From positions 1-11,059 of the forward strand of contig DEJV01000028.1 in NCBI GenBank assembly GCA_002353525.1: a stretch of 11,059 nt of DNA, read 5' to 3'. The notes under the pieces are model-generated. The model saw only the letters and a list, made by a program, of their open reading frames with translations. It ran no database searches and had not been told where the DNA came from. The DNA comes from Prevotella sp. UBA2739. Its GTDB lineage: Bacteria; Bacteroidota; Bacteroidia; Bacteroidales; Bacteroidaceae. Each line of letters opens with the position of its first letter. Within the stretch, counting starts at the first letter, position 1. Position numbers and translations under genes: made by a program. Below are positions 1 to 4,522 of the stretch, piece after piece.

Positions 1-54
1 TTTCAAAGAACTCTTTCCTTATGAGCTCACAGGGGCAATCCCTGAAAGCGGATG
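1..54 (-). other. Leader of a leftward transcript with boxA-like element; probable rRNA/stable-RNA operon to the left
   Basis: This stretch lies directly downstream of the leftward promoter at 55-85. Read on the - strand it carries a short hairpin (CAGGG at 30-34 pairing with CCCTG at 40-44). It ends at the window edge in AAAGAGTTCTTTGAAA (16-1), which resembles the boxA antitermination element (CTCTTTGAAA-like) of ribosomal RNA leaders. No start codon with a usable reading frame is evident in this orientation. The inference is that an rRNA or other stable-RNA operon begins beyond position 1; the RNA gene itself is not visible. Confidence 0.4.
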
Positions 55-85
55 CAAAGGTACGGCTTTTTTCCGAACCACCAAA
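55..85 (-). promoter_or_regulatory. Leftward Bacteroidetes-type promoter (TTTG / TACCTTTG)
   Basis: On the - strand, TTTG (85-82) is followed after 19 nt by TACCTTTG (62-55). This matches the Bacteroidetes primary sigma consensus TTTG, 19-21 nt, TAnnTTTG. The sequence upstream (86-120) is very A/T-rich with several A and T runs, as expected for a strong promoter. Transcription would start near position 48 and run off the left edge. A strong promoter of this kind commonly precedes stable RNA genes in this phylum, but the target is outside the window. Confidence 0.65.
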
Positions 86-132
86 CTTTTTCAAGAAAAA
101 AATTAGTTTTTTATGCAAAAAAGTATCCAGAA

Positions 133-146
133 TTGATTTAAATCAA
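133..146. promoter_or_regulatory. Perfect 14-bp palindrome matching the FNR/CRP-family box
   Basis: TTGATTTAAATCAA is a perfect inverted repeat and fits TTGAT-N4-ATCAA, the classical FNR-type operator, exactly. It lies between the two divergent promoters at 55-85 and 349-380, about 90 bp upstream of the predicted leftward start and about 250 bp upstream of the rightward one. Binding by a CRP/FNR-family regulator is inferred from the match alone; A/T-rich palindromes also occur by chance. Confidence 0.35.
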
Positions 147-181
147 GACGCGTTTAAGATATACCTTTTTATATATAGGGG

Positions 182-265
182 AGAGAAGTGAGAGGAGAGA
201 GGAGAGAGGAGAGAGGTGAGAGGTGAGAGGTGAGAAGGGAGAGGTGAGAGGAGAGAAGGGAGGGA
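182..265 (+). repeat. Purine-only 7-nt tandem repeat array (about 12 units)
   Basis: Twelve consecutive heptamers can be read with no phase change from 182 to 265. The main forms are TGAGAGG and AGAGAGG, with variants such as TGAGAAG and GGAGAGG. Apart from the T that opens some units, every base is a purine on the + strand. The array lies between the divergent promoters and ends about 85 bp before the rightward one, so it is probably not part of the 421-1137 transcript. It belongs with the other heptamer arrays of this window (1138-1179, 1840-1895, 2506-2568, 9986-10020, 10961-10995). Confidence 0.85.
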
Positions 266-296
266 TGTATTAAGGGAGGGATGTATTAAGGGAGGA
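256..296 (+). repeat. 16-nt tandem repeat, 2.5 copies
   Basis: The unit AAGGGAGGGATGTATT occurs at 256-271 and 272-287, with a partial third copy (AAGGGAGGA) at 288-296. It overlaps the last units of the heptamer array and looks like a later duplication of its degenerate end. No function is evident. Confidence 0.85.
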
Positions 297-329
297 AAGG
301 CGGAAAAGGGGATTATTATCGACACAGAA

Positions 330-347
330 TCGCAAATTGTCGCAAAT
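330..347 (+). promoter_or_regulatory. Direct repeat TCGCAAAT upstream of the 349-380 promoter
   Basis: TCGCAAAT occurs at 330-337 and again at 340-347, a 10-nt period, or about one helical turn. It abuts the TTTG element of the rightward promoter. Same-face spacing at this position would suit an activator or repressor site, but no matching regulator is known to me and the repeat is short. Confidence 0.3.
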
Positions 348-348
348 A

Positions 349-380
349 TTTGGTTATGTTGCAGAAAATTGATACATTTG
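349..380 (+). promoter_or_regulatory. Bacteroidetes-type promoter for the Bax inhibitor-1 gene
   Basis: TTTG at 349-352, a 20-nt spacer, then TACATTTG at 373-380 match the phylum consensus TTTG-N19-21-TAnnTTTG. The spacer equals that of the argR promoter at 1972-2003. Transcription should begin near 387, giving a leader of about 33 nt before the ATG at 421. AAGGA at 404-408 lies in the leader but is rather far from the start codon. Confidence 0.75.
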
Positions 381-420
381 CAGCATTCAATAGAATTATT
401 AACAAGGAATAATATTCAAT

Positions 421-1137
421 ATGAACGAAAAAGAATTGTATGAGATGATTAACGAGCAGGAGGGTTACCGCTCACTTGCTTTTCCCGCTCTGATGCGTAA
501 GGTGTATGTATGGATGGCGTTGGCACTGGCCATCACAGGGTTTACGGCCTACGGTGTGTCAACGAGTCCAGCCATTCTGCAGTCCATCGTTACTAACCGT
601 TTGTTGTTCTGGGGACTGATAATCGGCGAGCTGGGTTTGGTCATGTGGATATCGGCAGGCATTAATCGTTTGTCGCTAACAACGGCCACTCTGCTGTTTG
701 TGCTTTACTCGGTAATCAACGGCGCGACCATGTCGTTCATCTTCCTGATGTACACCATGACGTCGGTAGCCAGTGTGTTCTTCATCACGGCAGGAACTTT
801 CGCGGTGATGGCATTCATCGGCTACACCACGAAGAAAGACCTTACGTCGTTAGGGCGCCTGGCATTGATGGCCCTGATAGGCATTATCATCGCCACACTA
901 GTGAACGTATTCCTAACCAAGAGTGGCACGTTCGACCTGATACTGAGCTATTTAGGCGTTGCCGTGTTTGTAGGACTGACTGCATACGACTCGCAGAAGA
1001 TCAAGCACATGCTGATGACACAAGAGGACGGTGGCGAACAAGCACAGAAAATCGCACTGCTTGGAGCCCTTAGCCTTTACCTCGACTTCATCAACCTGTT
1101 CCTCTATCTGCTTCGCATCTTTGGCGACAGGAAATAA
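421..1137 (+). CDS. Bax inhibitor-1 / YetJ (TMBIM) family membrane protein
   Basis: This is a 238-residue inner-membrane protein with about seven hydrophobic segments (roughly 29-48, 62-80, 86-108, 113-134, 145-164, 172-188 and 212-233). It carries the family signatures GLTAYDSQ (185-192) and LYLDFINLF (219-227). The aspartates D190 and D222 correspond to the paired aspartates that form the pH-sensing latch in the calcium-leak protein YetJ of Bacillus subtilis. Length is typical of bacterial members. The N-terminus (1-28) is charged and has no cleavable signal, so it should face the cytoplasm. The physiological role in Bacteroidetes is not established; calcium leak or membrane protein quality control are the family suggestions. 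A clear promoter lies 41-72 nt upstream. The lipoprotein gene follows after 54 nt with no promoter visible between them, so the two are probably co-transcribed. Confidence 0.9.
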   Translation: MNEKELYEMINEQEGYRSLAFPALMRKVYVWMALALAITGFTAYGVSTSPAILQSIVTNRLLFWGLIIGELGLVMWISAGINRLSLTTATLLFVLYSVINGATMSFIFLMYTMTSVASVFFITAGTFAVMAFIGYTTKKDLTSLGRLALMALIGIIIATLVNVFLTKSGTFDLILSYLGVAVFVGLTAYDSQKIKHMLMTQEDGGEQAQKIALLGALSLYLDFINLFLYLLRIFGDRK

Positions 1138-1179
1138 GATGGAGGATGGAGGATTGAGAATTGAGAATGAAAGATTCAA
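1138..1179 (+). repeat. 7-nt tandem repeat starting directly after a stop codon
   Basis: Six heptamers follow the TAA at 1135-1137 without a gap. They begin GATGGAG, GATGGAG, GATTGAG, AATTGAG and then degenerate to AATGAAA and GATTCAA. The array fills most of the 54-nt gap to the lipoprotein gene. It shares its units with the array after argR (2506-2568). Confidence 0.8.
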
Positions 1180-1191
1180 ACTAAAATAGAA

Positions 1192-1836
1192 ATGACTATG
1201 AAGAAATTATCAGTATTGGCAGCATCGGCCTGTTTGGCATTGATGAGCTGCGGTGGTTTAGGCGGAACCACAACAAATAACAATGGTACGGACATCCTGA
1301 GTGGTATCATCGGTGTACTCACCAATGGTTCGGGTGTGGTGAATGCCGTTTCAAGTGTCATCGGACTGGACAAGCTGTCGGCACAGAACCTTATCGGCAC
1401 ATGGAGATACGACGGCCCCGGTTGTGCCTTTACCAGCGAGAACCTGCTGGCCAAGGCCGGTGGCGAGATGGTGGCTGCACAGATAGAGCAGAAGGTACTG
1501 CCCTACTATCAGAAGCTGGGTCTTTCGGCCAGCAACACCGTGGTAACATTCAACAACAACAATACCTTCTCGGCCACGATTGGCGGCAGAAGCTTCAGCG
1601 GGACTTACACCTACAACGAGTCTACGTCGCAAATCGCCATGAAGGGTATGTTGCTCAACATCAACTGCTATGCCAAGCGTGAGGCCAACGGAATCTCGTT
1701 GCTTTTCGAAGCCAAGAAGCTACTCACCGTGCTGCAGACGATGTCGGCACTGAGTGGCAACACTAGCTTGCAGACCATCGGCGACCTAAGTAAGAACTAC
1801 GACGGCGTGCGCATTGGCTTCGACATGAAGAAATAG
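1192..1836 (+). CDS. Lipoprotein of the DUF4923 (lipocalin-like) type
   Basis: The product is 214 residues. It starts with a lipoprotein signal peptide: lysines at 4-5, a hydrophobic core, and a lipobox LMSC placing the lipidated cysteine at C20. No acidic residues follow the cysteine, so the Bacteroidetes surface-export signal is absent and a periplasm-facing location is more likely. A low-complexity linker (about 21-60, rich in G, T, N and S) leads to a beta-rich domain opening with GTWRYDGPGCAF (69-80). That opening resembles the lipocalin-like DUF4923 family of Bacteroidales. C78 and C159 could form a disulphide. The function is unknown. Two in-frame start codons exist, ATG at 1192 and 1198; both leave a working signal peptide, and the second gives the more usual MKKL start. 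It sits downstream of the Bax inhibitor gene and is closed by the terminator at 1881-1915. Confidence 0.85.
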   Translation: MTMKKLSVLAASACLALMSCGGLGGTTTNNNGTDILSGIIGVLTNGSGVVNAVSSVIGLDKLSAQNLIGTWRYDGPGCAFTSENLLAKAGGEMVAAQIEQKVLPYYQKLGLSASNTVVTFNNNNTFSATIGGRSFSGTYTYNESTSQIAMKGMLLNINCYAKREANGISLLFEAKKLLTVLQTMSALSGNTSLQTIGDLSKNYDGVRIGFDMKK

Positions 1837-1839
1837 GAA

Positions 1840-1895
1840 AGTGACAGTTGACAGTTAAAAGTTAATAGTTAACAGTTAAGAGTTAGGAGTTAGCG
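1840..1895 (+). repeat. 7-nt tandem repeat (GTTRANA), about 8 units
   Basis: Heptamers run in perfect phase from three bases after the TAG stop at 1834-1836. A degenerate first unit AGTGACA is followed by GTTGACA, GTTAAAA, GTTAATA, GTTAACA, GTTAAGA, GTTAGGA and GTTAGCG. The first four positions are conserved and the variation is concentrated in positions 5-6. The last two units form the 5' arm and loop of the terminator at 1881-1915. Confidence 0.9.
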
Positions 1896-1915
1896 TATAG
1901 CTCCTAACTTTTTTT
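1881..1915 (+). terminator. Rho-independent terminator after the lipoprotein gene
   Basis: AGTTAGGAG (1881-1889) pairs perfectly with CTCCTAACT (1901-1909). Three further inner pairs, one of them G-U, leave a 5-nt loop at 1893-1897. Seven T residues (1909-1915) follow. The 5' arm is built from the last heptamers of the 1840-1895 repeat array. It ends the Bax inhibitor / lipoprotein transcript before the argR promoter. Confidence 0.88.
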
Positions 1916-1951
1916 ATGATCCCCTAACTTCTCACCAAAAACCAGCAAAAC

Positions 1952-1965
1952 AGCAAATTTATGCA
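1952..1965. promoter_or_regulatory. ARG-box-like operator, distal copy
   Basis: AGCAAATTTATGCA has the 5-4-5 layout of an ArgR half-site pair (compare E. coli TGAAT-wwww-ATTCA). It differs at one position from the reverse complement of the box at 1992-2005. It lies just upstream of the argR TTTG element. ArgR binding is inferred from position, symmetry and repetition, not from a known Bacteroidetes consensus. Confidence 0.4.
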
Positions 1966-1977
1966 TAAAAATTTGCA
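1962..1977. promoter_or_regulatory. TGCA-armed palindrome overlapping the argR TTTG element
   Basis: TGCATAAAAATTTGCA has TGCAW half-sites with a 6-nt spacer. It shares its left arm with the distal box, and its right arm covers the TTTG promoter element at 1972-1975. A regulator bound here would block polymerase access. The spacer differs from the two 14-bp boxes, so it may be a bridging site or a by-product of the neighbouring motifs. Confidence 0.3.
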
Positions 1978-2003
1978 TATATACAATAAAATGCATAAAT
2001 TTG
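1972..2003 (+). promoter_or_regulatory. Promoter of the arginine biosynthesis operon
   Basis: TTTG at 1972-1975, a 20-nt spacer and TAAATTTG at 1996-2003 fit the Bacteroidetes promoter consensus. The expected start is near 2010, giving a leader of about 20 nt. AAAGGA at 2020-2025, six bases before the argR ATG, is a plausible ribosome binding site. Both promoter elements are overlapped by TGCA-armed boxes, which suggests direct repression. No other promoter of this type is seen before argD ends, so the operon probably depends on this one. Confidence 0.75.
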
Positions 2004-2005
2004 CA
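1992..2005. promoter_or_regulatory. ARG-box-like operator covering the -7 element
   Basis: TGCATAAATTTGCA is a 14-bp near-palindrome (TGCAT-AAAT-TTGCA). It lies over the TAAATTTG element at 1996-2003, and its centre is 40 bp from that of the related box at 1952-1965. Such a location fits autorepression of argR and its operon by arginine-loaded ArgR. Part of the resemblance comes from the promoter element itself, which already supplies TTTG. Confidence 0.45.
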
Positions 2006-2031
2006 CCCGATTATTCATCAAAGGACTAGAC

Positions 2032-2511
2032 ATGAAGATTAAGAACAGCAGAATGGAGACCTTGAAAATGCTTATTTCCAGTAAGGAATTAGGCAGTCAG
2101 GAGGAATTGCTCCAAGCATTAGAGAAAGAAGGTTTTAAGCTGACTCAGGCCACACTGAGCCGCGACTTAAAGCAGTTGAAGGTTGCCAAAGCCGCATCGA
2201 TGAATGGTAAATACGTGTATGTGCTGCCTCATGAGACCATGTACAAGCGTATTCCGAATCCGCGTCCTGCCAGCGAAATGCTGCAGACCTCCGGCTTCGT
2301 CTCCATCAATTTCTCGGGCAACATGGGTGTCATCAAGACGCGCCCTGGCTATGCCAGCAGCATTGCCTATAACATTGACGACAGCGATATCCCAGAAATC
2401 ATCGGTACGATAGCAGGTGACGACACCATCTTCATCGTGATTAAAGAAGGAGAAAAATATGAAGATGTGATCAACGGTCTCAGCATGGTAATACCGAACA
2501 TTAAAGATTGA
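2032..2511 (+). CDS. argR: Arginine repressor ArgR
   Basis: This 159-residue transcription factor has the two-domain ArgR layout. The N-terminal winged helix-turn-helix (about 1-70) holds the recognition-helix motif TQATLSRDLK (38-47). The C-terminal oligomerisation and arginine-binding domain (about 85-159) holds GTIAGDDTIFIV (125-136), whose aspartates D130-D131 match the arginine-contact pair of the family. ArgR forms hexamers and binds ARG boxes when arginine is plentiful. Here it is the first gene of the biosynthetic operon, and TGCA-armed boxes overlap its promoter, so it probably controls itself and the downstream genes. The start is supported by AAAGGA six bases upstream. The stop codon is part of the first heptamer of the 2506-2568 repeat. 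Length and motifs are complete. Confidence 0.96.
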   Translation: MKIKNSRMETLKMLISSKELGSQEELLQALEKEGFKLTQATLSRDLKQLKVAKAASMNGKYVYVLPHETMYKRIPNPRPASEMLQTSGFVSINFSGNMGVIKTRPGYASSIAYNIDDSDIPEIIGTIAGDDTIFIVIKEGEKYEDVINGLSMVIPNIKD

Positions 2512-2568
2512 GAATGGAGGATGGAGAATGGGGAAGGAAGATTGAAGATTGATAACTAATAATTAAGA
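2506..2568 (+). repeat. 7-nt tandem repeat filling the argR-GNAT gap exactly
   Basis: Nine heptamers (63 nt) run from the last argR codon and its TGA stop to the base before the next gene's ATG at 2569. They read GATTGAG, AATGGAG, GATGGAG, AATGGGG, AAGGAAG, ATTGAAG, ATTGATA, ACTAATA and ATTAAGA. The first units match the array at 1138-1179, and ATTGATA matches the one at 9986-10020. Later units are degenerate. Confidence 0.7.
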
Positions 2569-3192
2569 ATGGAAGAGATACAGGTTGTGGTTGCCGACAC
2601 TTCGCACGAGAAGTATGTCGACACAATCTTACAAACGATTGCCGACGCTGCCAAAGTGCGCGGTACGGGCATTGCCAAGCGCACCCACGAATATCTTGTC
2701 ACCAAGATGCGCGAGGCCAAGGCTGTTATTGCATTAAGCGGTGACCAGTTCGCAGGATTCAGTTATATCGAGACATGGGGTAACAAACAGTATGTCACCA
2801 CATCGGGCCTCATCGTTCACCCCGAATTCCGTGGACTGGGTGTAGCCAAGAAAATCAAGGATATGACCTTTACGCTGGCCCGCACACGCTGGCCGCATGC
2901 GAAGATTTTCTCGCTGACCAGCGGTGCTGCCGTGATGACGATGAACACCCAGTTGGGTTATCAGCCCGTAACCTTTGGCGATCTTACCGACGACGAGGCA
3001 TTCTGGCGTGGCTGCGAGGGCTGCATTAATGTAGACATTTTACACCGCACCGGGCGGAAATACTGCATCTGCACCGCCATGCTCTACGATCCCGAAGAGC
3101 ACTTGCCTGCCAAAATTCCGCAAGAGGTACTCGAGCGTATCAAGCGCATCGAAAGCATTGGCCATGTGAGAAGATCGTCGCACGAGGAATAA
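2569..3192 (+). CDS. GNAT-family acyltransferase, probable N-acyl (succinyl/acetyl) glutamate synthase
   Basis: This is a 207-residue cytoplasmic GNAT protein. The acyl-CoA pyrophosphate-binding loop is RGLGVA (88-93), within LIVHPEFRGLGVAKKI (81-96). Sequence beyond about residue 140 is family-specific and carries four cysteines, C149, C152, C166 and C168, in a C-x2-C / C-x-C pattern. It replaces a recognisable argA in the operon, between argR and argG. Bacteroides fragilis is known to use N-succinylated intermediates for arginine synthesis (its transcarbamylase acts on N-succinylornithine), and I recall the Bacteroides homologue at this position being proposed as N-succinylglutamate synthase. 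Acylation of glutamate as the first pathway step is therefore the best inference; whether the donor is succinyl- or acetyl-CoA cannot be read from sequence. The start follows the heptamer array with no clear Shine-Dalgarno sequence, which is usual in this phylum. Confidence 0.8.
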   Translation: MEEIQVVVADTSHEKYVDTILQTIADAAKVRGTGIAKRTHEYLVTKMREAKAVIALSGDQFAGFSYIETWGNKQYVTTSGLIVHPEFRGLGVAKKIKDMTFTLARTRWPHAKIFSLTSGAAVMTMNTQLGYQPVTFGDLTDDEAFWRGCEGCINVDILHRTGRKYCICTAMLYDPEEHLPAKIPQEVLERIKRIESIGHVRRSSHEE

Positions 3193-3214
3193 ACCCCGAA
3201 AAGACCCGAAGGCA

Positions 3215-3262
3215 GGAGAAACCGGAATCTCCAGAATTTACGGACGACCCGGACAATCCGGG
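3215..3262 (+). other. Two consecutive hairpins in the argG 5' region
   Basis: GGAGA (3215-3219) pairs with TCTCC (3228-3232) across an 8-nt loop. CCCGG (3248-3252) pairs with CCGGG (3258-3262) across a 5-nt loop. They occupy the 110-nt gap between the GNAT gene and argG, the longest gap inside the operon. No T-tract follows, so they are not intrinsic terminators. RNA processing, stability or translational control of argG is possible; nothing here proves it. Confidence 0.4.
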
Positions 3263-3302
3263 AGTAAGATGATAGAAAACAAACAAAAAAAATAGAATAA
3301 TT

Positions 3303-4511
3303 ATGCCAGACACAAAAAAGAAAGTGGTAGTCGCCTTTTCTGGCGGCCTTGACACATCCTACACCGTGATGAAACTCACACAGGATGGATATGAAGTGTA
3401 TGCTGCCTGCGCCAACACGGGCGGTTTTAGTGCCGAACAGCTCAAGAAAAACGAAGAGAACGCCTATAAGCTCGGTGCCGTGAAATATGTGACACTCGAT
3501 GTGACACACGAGTATTACGAAAAGTCACTGAAATACATGATCTTCGGAAATGTGCTCCGCAACAACTGCTACCCTATCTCGGTCAGCTCAGAGCGCATTT
3601 TCCAGGCCATCGCCATTGCCCGTTATGCCAACGAGATTGGTGCTGACGCCATCGCACACGGCAGTACGGGAGCCGGCAACGACCAGATACGTTTCGACAT
3701 GACGTTCCTCGTGATGGCTCCGGGAGTGGAGATCATCACCCTGACACGTGACAAAAAGCTCACCCGAAAAGAAGAGGTGGACTATCTGAACGAACATGGT
3801 TTCTATGCCGACTTCACCAAACTGAAGTACTCATACAATGTGGGCATCTGGGGAACCAGTATCTGCGGTGGCGAACTGCTCGACCCCACGCAAGGCCTTC
3901 CTGAGGATGCCTACCTGAAGCACGTCACCGCCGAAGAGCAGGAGCAACTGCTGAAAATCACCTTCGAGAAAGGTGAGATTACGGCTGTCAACGGCGAGCC
4001 GTTCGACGACAAGGTGAAAGCCATTCAGCGCATCGAGGAGATTGGCGCATCTTATGCCATCGGCCGCGACTGCAATGTGGGCGACACCATTATCGGCATC
4101 AAGGGTCGTGTGGGCTTTGAGGCCGCTGCACCCAAACTGATTATCGAGGCGCACCGCCTGCTCGAAAAGTCTACACTCAGCAAGTGGCAGCAATACTGGA
4201 AGGACCAAGTAGCCAACTGGTACGGCATGTTCCTGCACGAGAGCCAGTATCTTGAGCCTGTGATGCCCGACATCGAGGCGATGCTCACATCGAGTCAGCG
4301 CAACGTCACGGGTACGGCCATTCTGAAACTGCGTCCGTTTGGTTTCGAGACAGTAGGTATCGACTCTGCCAACGACCTCACCAAGAGCAAGTTGGGTGAA
4401 TATGGTGAGACGCAGACGGGCTGGACAGCCGACGAGGCCAAAGGCTTCATTAAGGTCAGCTCTACCCCACTGAGAGTATATTATGGTATTCATCCCAATG
4501 AAAAAAGGTAA
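3303..4511 (+). CDS. argG: Argininosuccinate synthase
   Basis: This 402-residue cytoplasmic enzyme joins citrulline and aspartate with ATP hydrolysis to AMP and pyrophosphate, giving argininosuccinate. The N-terminal ATP pyrophosphatase loop SGGLDTS is at 13-19. AHGSTGAGNDQIRFD (118-132) is the conserved glycine-rich citrulline/aspartate-binding segment. The C-terminal half (about 175-402) is the synthetase and multimerisation domain, with WGTSICGG at 183-190. Length matches the family. No Shine-Dalgarno sequence is seen; the start lies in an A-rich stretch typical of Bacteroidetes. It is the third gene of the operon, preceded by two small hairpins, and is followed after 11 nt by argC. The next enzyme, argininosuccinate lyase (argH), is not in this window. 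Confidence 0.97.
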   Translation: MPDTKKKVVVAFSGGLDTSYTVMKLTQDGYEVYAACANTGGFSAEQLKKNEENAYKLGAVKYVTLDVTHEYYEKSLKYMIFGNVLRNNCYPISVSSERIFQAIAIARYANEIGADAIAHGSTGAGNDQIRFDMTFLVMAPGVEIITLTRDKKLTRKEEVDYLNEHGFYADFTKLKYSYNVGIWGTSICGGELLDPTQGLPEDAYLKHVTAEEQEQLLKITFEKGEITAVNGEPFDDKVKAIQRIEEIGASYAIGRDCNVGDTIIGIKGRVGFEAAAPKLIIEAHRLLEKSTLSKWQQYWKDQVANWYGMFLHESQYLEPVMPDIEAMLTSSQRNVTGTAILKLRPFGFETVGIDSANDLTKSKLGEYGETQTGWTADEAKGFIKVSSTPLRVYYGIHPNEKR

Positions 4512-4516
4512 AAGGT
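4503..4516 (+). repeat. Duplicated 7-mer spanning the argG stop codon
   Basis: AAAAGGT is present twice back to back (4503-4509 and 4510-4516). The argG TAA (4509-4511) falls across the junction. The second copy runs into AAAGGTGAG just before the argC ATG at 4523, so it may serve as the argC ribosome binding site. This is the smallest example of 7-nt periodicity at a gene end in the window and could be coincidental. Confidence 0.5.
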
Positions 4517-4522
4517 GAGCCC

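Noticed and set aside
162..169. A second rightward -7 element, TACCTTTT
   Set aside because: It lacks the final G of TAnnTTTG and no TTTG is found 19-21 nt upstream.
182..265. A CRISPR array
   Set aside because: The units are 7 nt, directly joined and without spacers; there are no cas genes.
143..325. Possible small protein on the - strand made of S-P-L repeats
   Set aside because: It is only a translation of the 7-nt purine array; the three frames of a period-7 repeat naturally give repetitive peptides. No promoter or ribosome site supports it.
3831..4493. A 220-codon open frame on the - strand
   Set aside because: It is antisense to argG and histidine- and leucine-rich without a domain pattern.
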